Notes: generated from the sequence alone by a model not told the origin. A DNA stretch of 44,415 nt from JAMWZF01 sp041628615 (GCA_041628615.1 JBFKOW010000005.1:1-44415), one strand, 5' to 3'. Positions 7,587 to 15,416 are shown, counted from the stretch's first letter. Program-made: numbers and translations.

Positions 7587-8272
7587 ATCGCGATCGGCTC
7601 GAGCACCTCCGGCACCCGCACATCGATCCCCGGCAGCGCCGAAACCAGCGGGTCGGCGGACTGGGCGAGCAGCGGGAAAGTCTTGTAATGGCAGGGAATC
7701 ACCATCCGGAAGTCGAAGAACTTCCTCGCCGCGTAGGCCGCGCCCTCCATGTCCATCGTGTAATGGCCGCCGCAGCACAGGATGCCGATGTCGGGGGCGT
7801 AGCGGTCGGCGATCACCGCCATGTCGGCCATCACGTCGGTATCGCCCGAGAAGTAGATCGAATGGCCCTCGGCGCGGATGATGAACCCCGCCTCGCCGCC
7901 GGCATAGACCAGCCCCTCGGCATCGAGCGACGAGGAATGGATCGCGTGCACCATGGTCACCTGCGCGTCGCCGGCGGCGACGGTGCCGCCCTTGCCGAAG
8001 CCCAGCACGTTGATCCCCTCCTGGTCGGCCCAGCGGGTCGCGATCTCGTGCACGCAGAGCAGCTGCGCGCCGGTCTCGCGGGCGATGGACAGGGCATTCG
8101 AGGCATGGTCGCCGTGGCCGTGGCTGAGCGCGAGATGGGTCGCGCCGTCGAGCGCCTCGGCCCGCCGGTCCTCGGGGAAGGACGGGTTCCCCGAGACCCA
8201 CGGATCGATCAGCAGGACGGTCTCTCCCGTCTCGATGCGAAAGCCGGAATGGCCGAGCCAGGTGATTTTCAT
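7583..8272 (-). CDS. UPF0173-type metal-dependent hydrolase (metallo-beta-lactamase fold)
   Basis: 229 residues. MKITWLGHSGFRIETG and LLIDPW are typical of the UPF0173 family. The metal motif is HGHGDH at 51-56 (His51, His53, Asp55, His56), with further ligands in MVHAIHSSS and FSGDTDVM. GHYTMD and PCHYKTFP near the end complete the pattern. Two-metal hydrolase activity is expected, but no physiological substrate is known for the family. GGGAGG lies 6 nt before the ATG. It is divergent from the ceramidase homologue. Confidence 0.9.
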   Translation of the reverse strand: MKITWLGHSGFRIETGETVLLIDPWVSGNPSFPEDRRAEALDGATHLALSHGHGDHASNALSIARETGAQLLCVHEIATRWADQEGINVLGFGKGGTVAAGDAQVTMVHAIHSSSLDAEGLVYAGGEAGFIIRAEGHSIYFSGDTDVMADMAVIADRYAPDIGILCCGGHYTMDMEGAAYAARKFFDFRMVIPCHYKTFPLLAQSADPLVSALPGIDVRVPEVLEPIAI

Positions 8273-8325
8273 GCGCGCCTCCCTAGGTTTGACCGGAAGG
8301 CTACCGCGAAGCGAGCGATCTGCAA

Positions 8326-8997
8326 ATGGACTGGACGGCGCAATTCGACGGCTATTGCGAGCGCACCGACCTGACCTACTGGTCCGAGCCGGTCAACGCG
8401 CTGACCAACGCCGCCTTCCTGATCGCGGCGCTGGTGATGTGGCGGCGGACGGCGGGGATGCCGCTGGCGCGGGTCCTCTGCGGCATCCTCGGGCTGATCG
8501 GGGCCGGGTCCTACCTGTTCCACACCCATGCCACGGCCTGGGCCGCCGCGCTGGACGTGCTGCCGATCATGGGCTTCGCGCTGCTCTACCTCTTCGCCGC
8601 CAACCGGGCCTATCTGGGCTGGCCCGTGTGGGCGGCGGCCCTCGCGGCGCTGGCCTTCCTGCCCTTCGCGGCGCTCGTGGGCGCGGCGCTGCGCGGGGTG
8701 CCGGTGCTGGGGATTTCCGGCGCCTACTGGGCCTTCCCGGTGCTCTTCGCCGGATACGCCGCCGGGCTGCGGCGCCGGGCGCCCGCCACCGCGCGGGGGC
8801 TGGCCATCGCCGGCGCGGTGCTCGTCGGCTCGATCCTCGCGCGCAGCGCCGACGAAGTCGTCTGCGCCCGGCTGCCGCTCGGAACCCACTTCGCCTGGCA
8901 CGTCCTGAACGCCGTCGTTCTCGGCTGGGTGATCGAGGTCTACCGGCGGCATCTTCTTGCCGGCCCGGTTCTTGCGGGCCGGACGCGGGACCGGTAA
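8326..8997 (+). CDS. Alkaline ceramidase-like membrane hydrolase (CREST family)
   Basis: 223 residues with about seven hydrophobic segments. The residues expected for the CREST-superfamily zinc site are all present with the spacing known from human ACER3: Ser62, His66, Asp77 (SYLFH, then 11 residues to Asp in ALDVLP), and His188/His192 in HFAWH. The protein starts MDWTAQFDGYCERTD and has EPVNALTNAAFL, also typical. It is expected to hydrolyse an amide bond in a membrane lipid. Whether the substrate is a sphingolipid or another amino lipid in this organism cannot be told. Its TAA stop forms part of the gatC promoter. Confidence 0.85.
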   Translation: MDWTAQFDGYCERTDLTYWSEPVNALTNAAFLIAALVMWRRTAGMPLARVLCGILGLIGAGSYLFHTHATAWAAALDVLPIMGFALLYLFAANRAYLGWPVWAAALAALAFLPFAALVGAALRGVPVLGISGAYWAFPVLFAGYAAGLRRRAPATARGLAIAGAVLVGSILARSADEVVCARLPLGTHFAWHVLNAVVLGWVIEVYRRHLLAGPVLAGRTRDR

Positions 8998-9000
8998 AGC
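8972..9000 (+). promoter_or_regulatory. gatC promoter overlapping the ceramidase stop codon
   Basis: TTGCGG (8972-8977), a 17-nt spacer, then TAAAGC (8995-9000), whose TAA is the stop codon of the upstream gene. The predicted start is about 22 nt before the gatC ATG, with the AGGAG ribosome site inside the short leader. Confidence 0.5.
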
Positions 9001-9028
9001 CCGGCGCTGACAGACAGGAGCCCGCCCC

Positions 9029-9316
9029 ATGTCCATCGACACCGAAACCGCCCGCAAGGTGGCCCATCTCGCCCGGATCCGGGTCGAGGAGGCCCAGCTT
9101 CCGGCGCTGGCGCAGGAATTCAACGCGATCCTCGGCTTCATCGAGCAGTTGCAGGAAGTCGATGTCGAGGGGATCGAGCCGATGGTCTCGGTCACCCCGA
9201 TGCGGCTCAAGCGCCGGGTGGACGAGGTGACCGACGGCGGCCAGCAGGCCAAGGTCCTGTCGAACGCCCCGGATGCCCGGGAAGGCTTCTTCGCAGTGCC
9301 GAAGGTGGTGGAATGA
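9029..9316 (+). CDS. gatC: Asp-tRNA(Asn)/Glu-tRNA(Gln) amidotransferase subunit C
   Basis: 95 residues, the usual length. The sequence is typical GatC: SIDTETARKVAHLARI, FNAILGFIEQLQEVDVEGIEPM and a C-terminal REGFFAVPKVVE. GatC wraps around GatA and GatB and stabilises the complex that amidates misacylated Asp- or Glu-tRNA. AGGAG lies shortly before the ATG. The last codons overlap gatA by 4 nt (ATGA). No gatB is visible in this window, which is common because gatB is often unlinked in this group. Confidence 0.95.
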   Translation: MSIDTETARKVAHLARIRVEEAQLPALAQEFNAILGFIEQLQEVDVEGIEPMVSVTPMRLKRRVDEVTDGGQQAKVLSNAPDAREGFFAVPKVVE

Positions 9317-10794
9317 GCGCGCTGAGCGAGATGACGATCGCCGCGGCGCGGGACGCGCTGCGCAAGGGCGAGGTGACGGCGGCGGAGCTGACCGAGGCCT
9401 GCCTTGCCGCCATCGACGCCGCCGACGCGCTGGGCGCGGTGGTCCACAAGACGCCGGAGATCGCCCGCGAGAGGGCGAAGGCCGCGGATGCGCGCGGCTA
9501 TGCCGACGCCCCCGACCTCGCCGGCATCCCGCTCGGCATCAAGGACCTGTTCTGCACCGAGGGCGTGCCGTCGCAGGCCGCCTCGCGGATCCTCGAAGGC
9601 TTCCGCCCGGAATACGAAAGCACCGTCTCGGCCAGGCTGCGCGACGCCGGCGCGGTGATGCTGGGCAAGCTCAACATGGACGAATTCGCGATGGGCTCGT
9701 CGAACGAGACCTCGTGCTACGGCAACGCGGTCAACCCGTGGAAGGCCGCGGGCGACGACACCCCGCTGACCCCCGGCGGGTCCTCGGGCGGGTCGGCGGC
9801 GGCGGTGGCCGGCGGGCTCTGCCTCGGGGCCACCGGGACCGATACCGGCGGCTCGATCCGCCAGCCCGCCGCCTTCACCGGGATCACCGGGCTCAAGCCG
9901 ACCTACGGGCGCTGCTCGCGCTGGGGCATCGTCGCCTTCGCCTCGTCGCTCGACCAGGCCGGACCGATGGCCCGCGACGTGCGCGACTGCGCGATCCTGC
10001 TCGGCGCGATGGCCGGGCACGACCCGAAGGACTCCACTTCGGCCGACCTGCCGGTGCCGGATTTCGAGGCCGCGCTGACCGGCGACATCCGCGGCAAGGT
10101 CATCGGCATCCCGAAGGAATACCGGATGGACGGGATGCCCGCCGAGATAGAGGCGCTGTGGCAGCAGGGCGCCGAGATGCTACGCGACGCCGGGGCCGAA
10201 CTGCGCGACATCTCGCTGCCGCACACGAAATACGCGCTGCCCGCCTACTACGTGATCGCGCCCGCCGAGGCGTCCTCGAACCTCGCCCGCTACGACGGGG
10301 TGCGATTCGGCCACCGGGCCAGACTGGCGCAGGGCGACGGCATCACCGACATGTACGAGAAGACTCGCGCCGAAGGCTTCGGCGCAGAGGTCAAGCGCCG
10401 GGTCATGGTCGGCACCTACGTCCTGTCGGCGGGGTTCTACGACGCCTACTACAACCGCGCCCGCAAGGTCCGCGCCCTGATCAAGCGCGACTTCGACGAG
10501 GCCTATGCCGCCGGGGTGGACGCGATCCTGACCCCGGCCACGCCCTCGGCGGCGTTCCCGCTGGGGCAGGAAGTGTCGGATCCGGTGCAGATGTATCTCA
10601 ACGACGTGTTCACGGTGACCGTGAACCTCGCCGGGCTGCCGGGGATCGCGGTGCCCGCCGGGCTCGACGGCCGCGGCCTGCCGCTCGGGCTGCAACTGAT
10701 CGGCCGGCCCTGGGAAGAGGCCGACCTGCTGAATACGGCCTACGCGCTGGAGCGGGCGGCGGGCTTTGTGGCCAAGCCCGCGAAATGGTGGTAG
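9313..10794 (+). CDS. gatA: Asp-tRNA(Asn)/Glu-tRNA(Gln) amidotransferase subunit A
   Basis: 493 residues, full length. It carries the amidase-signature triad: Lys77 (GIPLGIKDLF), Ser157 in TPGGSSGGSAAAV and Ser181 in TGGSIRQPA. GTFVLSAGFYDAYY-like and LPGIAVPAG segments agree with GatA. It hydrolyses glutamine and channels ammonia to GatB. It is translationally coupled to gatC by an ATGA overlap. Confidence 0.96.
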   Translation: MSALSEMTIAAARDALRKGEVTAAELTEACLAAIDAADALGAVVHKTPEIARERAKAADARGYADAPDLAGIPLGIKDLFCTEGVPSQAASRILEGFRPEYESTVSARLRDAGAVMLGKLNMDEFAMGSSNETSCYGNAVNPWKAAGDDTPLTPGGSSGGSAAAVAGGLCLGATGTDTGGSIRQPAAFTGITGLKPTYGRCSRWGIVAFASSLDQAGPMARDVRDCAILLGAMAGHDPKDSTSADLPVPDFEAALTGDIRGKVIGIPKEYRMDGMPAEIEALWQQGAEMLRDAGAELRDISLPHTKYALPAYYVIAPAEASSNLARYDGVRFGHRARLAQGDGITDMYEKTRAEGFGAEVKRRVMVGTYVLSAGFYDAYYNRARKVRALIKRDFDEAYAAGVDAILTPATPSAAFPLGQEVSDPVQMYLNDVFTVTVNLAGLPGIAVPAGLDGRGLPLGLQLIGRPWEEADLLNTAYALERAAGFVAKPAKWW

Positions 10795-10824
10795 AACCCC
10801 GCAAAAGCTGAGGAAGGCAGGCCC

Positions 10825-11655
10825 GTGAAACTCACCTGGTTGGCGATTCCGGCCGTCCTGGCCCTGGCCGCCTGCGGCGCTCCGCAGCGGGTGCCCGACA
10901 GCGGCGCCGGGGTCGGGTTCGGCGATTACGCGGAATACGAATTGCAGCGCGCCCGGCGCGAGGCGCAACTGCGCGGCGCCGAGCCCGCGACCGCCCCGGT
11001 CCTGCCGCGGGCGATGACCGGGGCCGCCCCGGCGCCCGGCGCGGTCAGTTCCTCAGACCTCGCCGCCGCCGGCATCGGCGCGGCCCAGACCCCGGGCCAG
11101 ACCGCCGCACAGCCGCAGCAGCAGGTCGCCTCGGCCGCGCCCGGCGGCTTCAGCACCCCGACCCGCGCCCCCACGGCGCAGGCGGTCGCCTATGGCCGCG
11201 ACGGCTTTGTCGAGGCGAGCCCGCGCAACGCCGCGCCGCAGGTGTTCAACAACCCCGGCATCTCGGACGAGCAGGATTTCGAGGCCGTCGCCTCGCGCGA
11301 GAGCATCCAGTCGGACGCCGAGCGCCGCGAACAGCAGCAGGCCGCCTACCAGGTGGTGAACCCCACCGCGATCCCCGAGCGGAGCGGCGACACCGGGCCC
11401 AACATCGTCGCCTACGCGCTGCAGACCACCAATGCCAAGGGGCAGCAGGTCTACAGCCGGCTTGGCTTCTCGGGCCAGTCGCGGTTCCAGCGCAACTGCG
11501 CCAAGTACCGCAGCCCCGACGAGGCACAGCGCGATTTCCTCGCCCGCGGCGGGCCGGGCCGCGACCGGCTGGGTATCGACCCGGACGGCGACGGCTTTGC
11601 CTGCGGCTGGGACCCGGCGCCGTTCCGGCTCGCCGCGCGGGGCGCGTCGAACTGA
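10825..11655 (+). CDS. Lipoprotein with C-terminal excalibur-like calcium-binding motif
   Basis: 276 residues from a GTG start. A lipoprotein signal ends at LALAAC (Cys17). The middle (about 30-190) is low-complexity, rich in Ala, Gln and Pro, and probably disordered, with YAEYELQRARREAQL early on. The C-terminal 50 residues hold NCAKYRSPDEAQRDFLARGG followed by DPDGDGFAC, an excalibur-type loop with paired cysteines and calcium-ligand aspartates. An envelope location is likely; the function is unknown. It follows gatA by 30 nt, and its stop overlaps the apparent start of the amidase gene. Confidence 0.8.
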   Translation: MKLTWLAIPAVLALAACGAPQRVPDSGAGVGFGDYAEYELQRARREAQLRGAEPATAPVLPRAMTGAAPAPGAVSSSDLAAAGIGAAQTPGQTAAQPQQQVASAAPGGFSTPTRAPTAQAVAYGRDGFVEASPRNAAPQVFNNPGISDEQDFEAVASRESIQSDAERREQQQAAYQVVNPTAIPERSGDTGPNIVAYALQTTNAKGQQVYSRLGFSGQSRFQRNCAKYRSPDEAQRDFLARGGPGRDRLGIDPDGDGFACGWDPAPFRLAARGASN

Positions 11656-12338
11656 TCTGGCGGCCCTCACCGAACCACGGCCCGCGCCGCGGCGGCGCGC
11701 GCCCCTCCCTAATCGTCCTGCACTACACCGCGATGACCGACGCCGCGGCGGCGGTGGACTGGCTCTGCGCCCCCGAGGCCGAGGTCTCGGCGCATTACCT
11801 CGTCGGCGGCGACGGCCGGCTCTGGCAGATGGTGCCCGAGCACCTGCGGGCCTGGCACGCCGGGGCCGGGGCCTGGGGGGCGGTCACCGACGTGAACTCC
11901 GCCTCGATCGGGATCGAGATCGACAATGACGGGCAGGCGCCGTTCCCCGAGGTGCAGATCGCCGCGTTGATCGGGCTCCTGCGCGGGGTCACGCGGCGCT
12001 GGCGGATCCCGCCCGAGCGGGTGATCGGCCATTCCGACATGGCGCCGGGGCGCAAGATCGACCCCGGCCCGCGGTTTCCCTGGGACCGGCTCGCGGCGGT
12101 CGGCGTCGCCGTCGCCGTGGCGGCGGACCCGGCGCCCGGCCCGGTCGATGGCGCGCGCTTCACGGCCGACCTCCGACGCGCCGGCTACACCGCCGAGGCG
12201 GCGCCCGAAACCCTGCTCGCCGCGTTCCGGCTGCGCCACCGCCCCGGCGCCGATGGCCCCCTCGACGCCGCCGATTGCGGCCTCGCCTGGACGCTCGCCC
12301 GCCGCTATCCCGTTGACGCCGCGCCGCTGCTGGCCTAA
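11652..12338 (+). CDS. N-acetylmuramoyl-L-alanine amidase (AmpD/AmiD-type)
   Basis: 228 residues if translation begins at CTG 11652, whose TG is shared with the preceding TGA stop. Similarity clearly begins at LIWRPSPNHGPRRG, upstream of the first ATG (11733), which would remove the zinc ligand His24 (VLHYTAM). Other key residues are Glu89 (IGIEIDN), His127 (VIGHSDMAPGRKIDPGP) and Asp137. This is an Amidase_2 domain that cleaves the lactyl-alanine bond in peptidoglycan or muropeptides. No signal peptide is present, which favours a cytoplasmic recycling role. The C-terminal 70 residues resemble a small peptidoglycan-binding tail. The start codon is uncertain. Confidence 0.85.
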   Translation: MIWRPSPNHGPRRGGARPSLIVLHYTAMTDAAAAVDWLCAPEAEVSAHYLVGGDGRLWQMVPEHLRAWHAGAGAWGAVTDVNSASIGIEIDNDGQAPFPEVQIAALIGLLRGVTRRWRIPPERVIGHSDMAPGRKIDPGPRFPWDRLAAVGVAVAVAADPAPGPVDGARFTADLRRAGYTAEAAPETLLAAFRLRHRPGADGPLDAADCGLAWTLARRYPVDAAPLLA

Positions 12339-12341
12339 CCG
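12313..12341 (+). promoter_or_regulatory. rnpB promoter inside the amidase 3' end
   Basis: TTGACG (12313-12318), a 17-nt spacer, then TAACCG (12336-12341). The TAA of the -10 is the amidase stop codon. The expected start lies at about 12348-12349, exactly where the first helix of the RNase P RNA begins. Confidence 0.6.
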
Positions 12342-12348
12342 CCGGGAT

Positions 12349-12740
12349 GCGCGGAAGGCCGGATGGCCGCTCTGCCCGTCCCTCGGGGCGGGTCGGAGAG
12401 GAAAGTCCGGACTCCCTCAGGCAACGGTGCCGGGTAACGCCCGGGCGGAGACCGGCGGGGAAACCTGCCGGGAATCCGACGGAAAGCGCCACAGAAAACA
12501 AACCGCCCTGCATGCAGGGCACGGGTGAAACGGTGGGGTAAAGGCCCACCGCGGGACCGGCAACGGGACCGGCACGGCAAGCCCCACCGGGAGCAATGCC
12601 AAATAGGGGCCGCACACGGGGTGCCTGACCTAGCGGCCCGGGTCGGCAGCACGAGGCGCGGGGCGACCCGCGTCCCAGAGGAATGGTCATCGAACCGGGG
12701 CGACCCGGGGAACAGAATCCGGCTTACAGGCCTTCCGCGC
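12349..12740 (+). ncRNA. rnpB: RNase P RNA, class A
   Basis: The catalytic RNA of ribonuclease P, which matures tRNA 5' ends. The hallmark segments are present: GAGGAAAGTCCGGACTCC near 12398, ACAGAAAACAAACCGCC near 12491 and GGCTTACAGGCC near the 3' end. The ends pair with each other: GCGCGGAAGGCC (12349-12360) is the exact complement of GGCCTTCCGCGC (12729-12740), helix P1. The length of about 392 nt suits an alphaproteobacterial class A RNA. No T-rich terminator follows directly; the next 60 nt lead into the rpmG promoter. Confidence 0.96.
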
Positions 12741-12801
12741 GCCTGACGGACCGGACGGGATCGGCGGGGGAACCGGGCCGCCGCGCCGCGTCCGAATCCG
12801 G

Positions 12802-12829
12802 TTGACTTGCCCCGCGAGCCGGGTAGAAG
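12802..12829 (+). promoter_or_regulatory. rpmG promoter
   Basis: TTGACT (12802-12807), a 16-nt spacer and TAGAAG (12824-12829) lie 56 nt before the rpmG start codon. AGGAGAG follows in the leader. Confidence 0.55.
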
Positions 12830-12885
12830 GCCGGTTCAATCGAATTGCACCCGGGCGCGCCCCGCCCCGGATGAGGAGAGAAACC

Positions 12886-13053
12886 ATGGCGAAGCCGGCC
12901 ACCATCAAGATCCGCCTGAACTCGTCCGCCGGGACCGGGCATTTCTACGTCACCAAGAAGAACGCCAAGACCATGACCGAGAAGATGGTGGTGCGGAAAT
13001 ACGACCCGGTGGCGCGCAAGCACGTCGAGTACAAGGAAGGCAAGATCAAGTAA
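12886..13053 (+). CDS. rpmG: 50S ribosomal protein L33
   Basis: 55 residues, MAKPATIKIRLNSSAGTGHF with a C-terminal MVVRKYDPVARKHVEYKEGK, typical of alphaproteobacterial L33. It has no CxxC zinc pairs, so it is the zinc-independent form. The ATG at 12886 is preceded by GAGGAGAG. It is followed by a terminator hairpin at 13077-13108 and is transcribed alone. Confidence 0.96.
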   Translation: MAKPATIKIRLNSSAGTGHFYVTKKNAKTMTEKMVVRKYDPVARKHVEYKEGKIK

Positions 13054-13076
13054 TCCTGCCGCCTTACGACGATCGG

Positions 13077-13108
13077 GGCCGCGCCGCATGGTGCGGCCTT
13101 TGTCGTTT
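13077..13108 (+). terminator. Rho-independent terminator of rpmG
   Basis: GGCCGC (13077-13082) pairs with GCGGCC (13093-13098) around a 10-nt loop, followed by TTTGTCGTTT. It lies 24 nt after the rpmG stop. Confidence 0.75.
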
Positions 13109-13350
13109 CAGGGACCCGCGCGCGGTCCGCGCCCGCGCCACGCCATGCCCATGTAGACATCTCCTGCCTTGAGTTCGGCGATCATCCGGTCGAGCCTTCG
13201 GGCGCGGGTGTCGGCCCGTTTCGCCCGCGCGATCCAGCCCAGGTAATCGTTGCGCTGATACCAGGGCCGGGCGTCGTAGGCGGCGCGCAGATCCTCGGCG
13301 GTCAGCCGGTCGGCGACCTCGGCGGGCATCGGATGGGCCGGTCTTTGCAT
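13108..13350 (-). CDS. YdeI/OmpD-associated family C-terminal domain protein
   Basis: 80 residues from ATG 13350 (MQRPAHPMPAEV); ATG 13329 is an alternative giving 73. The segment EDLRAAYDARPWYQRNDYLGWIARAKRADTR and then RRLDRMIAELKAGDVYMGMAWR matches the short helical C-terminal domain of YdeI-like proteins, where Tyr, Trp and Arg line the pattern. Here it stands alone as a very small cytoplasmic protein. The function is not established. It is divergent from the GNAT gene. The open frame could be extended further upstream, but that part overlaps the GNAT gene and has no support. Confidence 0.7.
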   Translation of the reverse strand: MQRPAHPMPAEVADRLTAEDLRAAYDARPWYQRNDYLGWIARAKRADTRARRLDRMIAELKAGDVYMGMAWRGRGPRAGP

Positions 13351-13429
13351 CGCCGGAAGCGTCACCGCTACCGGGCCGGCCCGGCAAGCCCTATCTTCGG
13401 AACAGGGCAACAGCCGCAAGGAGCGCAGG

Positions 13430-13945
13430 ATGCACCGGGCCGGAACCCGTCCCGAGATCCGGACGGCGCGCATCGCCGACATCGGCGCGGTCGACGCGCT
13501 GCTGGGCCGGTCCTACCGCGCCCTGCTCAAGGCCGATTACCCGCCCTCGGTCCTTGTGACCGTGCTGCCCGCGATGAGCCGGGCGCAGCCGCGGCTGCTG
13601 AGCTCCGGACGCTACTTCGTGGCCGAGGACGAGACCGGCGCGCTGGTCGGGGTCGGCGGCTGGTCGGCGGCGCTTCCCGGGGGCGGGCGGGCGATCCCGG
13701 GCCGGGCCAACATCCGGCACGTCGCCACCGATCCGGGCGCGCTGCGGCGCGGGGTCGGGCGGGCGATCCTCACCGCGGCGATGACCCAGGCCCGGGCGGC
13801 GGGGATGACGTGGTGCCACTGCCTGTCCACCCGGACCGCGGTGCCGTTCTACGAGGCGATGGGTTTCGAGCCGCTGGGCGCGGTCAACCTCCAGGTCCGC
13901 GCCGGGATCGACTTCCCGGCGGTGGCGATGCGGCGCGACCTCTAG
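13430..13945 (+). CDS. GNAT family N-acetyltransferase
   Basis: 171 residues. A single GNAT fold: IRTARIADIGAVDALL at the N-terminus, VAEDETGALVGVGGWS (beta4 region), IRHVATDPGALRRGVGRAIL (motif A, acetyl-CoA pyrophosphate loop with RRGVGRA at about 104-110) and STRTAVPFYEAMGFEPLG (motif B). The substrate is unknown. A GGAGCGCAGG segment lies upstream of the ATG. Confidence 0.88.
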   Translation: MHRAGTRPEIRTARIADIGAVDALLGRSYRALLKADYPPSVLVTVLPAMSRAQPRLLSSGRYFVAEDETGALVGVGGWSAALPGGGRAIPGRANIRHVATDPGALRRGVGRAILTAAMTQARAAGMTWCHCLSTRTAVPFYEAMGFEPLGAVNLQVRAGIDFPAVAMRRDL

Positions 13946-13949
13946 ACGC

Positions 13950-14357
13950 TCAGCCGCCCGCGGATCCCGCGAGGGTGACCAGCACGGCGAGGATCGCCGC
14001 CGCCTGGGCCAGCACCGTGGCCCACATGCCCCAGAACCGCAGCCGCCAGGTCAGCCCGTGCCAGCCGAAGTAGAGCCCGTGGGCCAGCCGCCCGGCGGCG
14101 AACAGCGCCGCCAGCGGCAGCAGCATCCAGCCGGGCGCGCCGCCGGCCTCGGCGAGGCCGAAGAGGATCAGGAAGACCGGCACCTGCTCGGCCGCGTTGC
14201 CGTGGCCCCGGATCGCCTTCTGCAGCGCCCGGTCCCCGTCATCGCCCAGCACCACGCCGCCGGCCCGGCGCATCCCCACCACCCGGATAGCCAGGAGCAG
14301 CATCCACGCCGCCATCAGGCAGGCGAGCAGGGCGGTGAGGGGCAGGGGCTGGGCCAT
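13950..14357 (-). CDS. MAPEG family membrane protein
   Basis: 135 residues from ATG 14357, chosen because GGAG lies 9 nt upstream; ATG 14372 would add five residues without a site. Four hydrophobic helices are predicted. RALQKAIRGHGNAAEQVPVFLILFGLAE (about 43-70) is the MAPEG signature, with the Arg/His/Asn/Glu cluster that contacts glutathione in eukaryotic relatives. YFGWHGLTWRLRFWG is also typical. Members act on glutathione or lipid substrates in the inner membrane, but bacterial functions are mostly undetermined. It is convergent with the GNAT gene. Confidence 0.85.
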   Translation of the reverse strand: MAQPLPLTALLACLMAAWMLLLAIRVVGMRRAGGVVLGDDGDRALQKAIRGHGNAAEQVPVFLILFGLAEAGGAPGWMLLPLAALFAAGRLAHGLYFGWHGLTWRLRFWGMWATVLAQAAAILAVLVTLAGSAGG

Positions 14358-14400
14358 GCGGGGGGGCTCCATGCCGGCGGCGGGTCGTCGCGGCCGGTCC

Positions 14401-14431
14401 GAAACGAAAGGGGCCGCCCGAAGGCGGCCCC
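14401..14431 (-). terminator. Terminator of the Bax-inhibitor-1 gene
   Basis: On the minus strand GGGGCCGCC, loop TTCG, GGCGGCCCC (14431-14410), then TTTCGTTTC. A 9-bp stem with a UUCG loop and T-rich tail, 22 nt after the stop. Confidence 0.85.
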
Positions 14432-14453
14432 GTCAACGCTGTCGTTGCGCCGG

Positions 14454-15230
14454 TTATTCCCGGCTGCCGAACAGTTGCAGCAGGAACATGAACATGTTGA
14501 TGAAGTCCAGGTAGAGGTTCAGCGCCCCCATGATGGCGGCCTTGCCCAGCCATTCCTGGTCCCCGTGCACCGCGTGCGCGACGTAGGTGTTCTTGATGTT
14601 CTGGGTGTCGTAGGCGGTCAGGCCCGCGAAGATCAGGACCCCGATCATCGAGATCGCGAACATCATCGCCGGCGACTGCAGGAAGATGTTGACGATCGAG
14701 GCGACGATCAGGCCGATCACGCCCATGATCAGGAACGACCCCCAGCCCGAGATGTCCTTCTTGGTGGTGTAGCCCCAGAGGCTCAGCCCCGCGAAGGCGA
14801 TCGCGGTGATCAGGAACACCTGCACGATCGACATCGACGTGAAGACGAGGAAGATCCAGCTGATCGACACGCCCATCGTCGCCGCGAAGGCATAGAACAC
14901 GGTCTGCGCGGTGGCCGCGGACATCCGGTTGATCATCGCGCCGAAGCCGAACACGAAGACCAGCGGCAGGAACATCACCACCCAGCGCAGCGGCGATGCA
15001 TAGAGCGCATAGCCGAATTGCGTCAGGTAGGTGTCCGCGCCGATCTGCGCCGCCCCGGCGGCGGGGTCGGTGGTGACCGCCAGGCCCGAGATGGCCCAGG
15101 AGGCCAGTGCCGTGATCAGCATGCCCACGGACATCGTGCCGTAGACCTTGTTCATGTGGGCGCGAAGCCCTTCGTCGATTTCAGCGGTCCGGACAGCGCC
15201 GGCCGGCCGGATCGTCTGATAGTCAGCCAT
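14454..15230 (-). CDS. Bax inhibitor-1/YccA family membrane protein
   Basis: 258 residues from ATG 15230, preceded by GGAGGG 5 nt upstream. Seven hydrophobic helices. MADYQTIRPAGAVRTAEIDEGLRAHMNKVYGTM opens the protein, and the C-terminal half has the family Asp pair region (LTAYDTQNIKN) and GALNLYLDFINMFMFLLQLFG, the conserved ending of YccA/YbhL-type proteins. Homologues act as calcium-leak channels or modulate FtsH; here that is inferred from the family. It is monocistronic, with a clear terminator and a 5' hairpin at 15288-15303. Confidence 0.92.
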   Translation of the reverse strand: MADYQTIRPAGAVRTAEIDEGLRAHMNKVYGTMSVGMLITALASWAISGLAVTTDPAAGAAQIGADTYLTQFGYALYASPLRWVVMFLPLVFVFGFGAMINRMSAATAQTVFYAFAATMGVSISWIFLVFTSMSIVQVFLITAIAFAGLSLWGYTTKKDISGWGSFLIMGVIGLIVASIVNIFLQSPAMMFAISMIGVLIFAGLTAYDTQNIKNTYVAHAVHGDQEWLGKAAIMGALNLYLDFINMFMFLLQLFGSRE

Positions 15231-15287
15231 GTAAACCCTCCGAGGTTGAACGTCAGTCAGCCCGGCGCAGACGTGCGCGCTCGGGTC

Positions 15288-15303
15288 CCCCAAGATATTG
15301 GGG
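15288..15303 (-). other. Hairpin in the upstream region of the Bax-inhibitor gene
   Basis: CCCCAA, loop GATA, TTGGGG: a 6-bp stem about 60-75 nt before the start codon, inside a 217-nt gap that otherwise holds only the terminator-like stem at 15389-15416. Confidence 0.35.
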
Positions 15304-15388
15304 AGCGGGCGGGGGTTTTCAAGCATTTCAGTCGGATTCCGGGCGCTTTCCGGGTCCGGATTCCGATCTGTCGCGGCCGGGTCGAGCG

Positions 15389-15416
15389 GCGGCGTCCGGA
15401 GAGGGCCGGACGCCGC
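15389..15416 (-). terminator. Strong stem-loop after the DUF1127 gene
   Basis: A perfect 11-bp stem, GCGGCGTCCGG paired with CCGGACGCCGC, around a 6-nt loop, 31 nt after the DUF1127 stop on the minus strand. There is no T-tract, so it may protect the 3' end of the mRNA rather than terminate alone. Confidence 0.5.
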
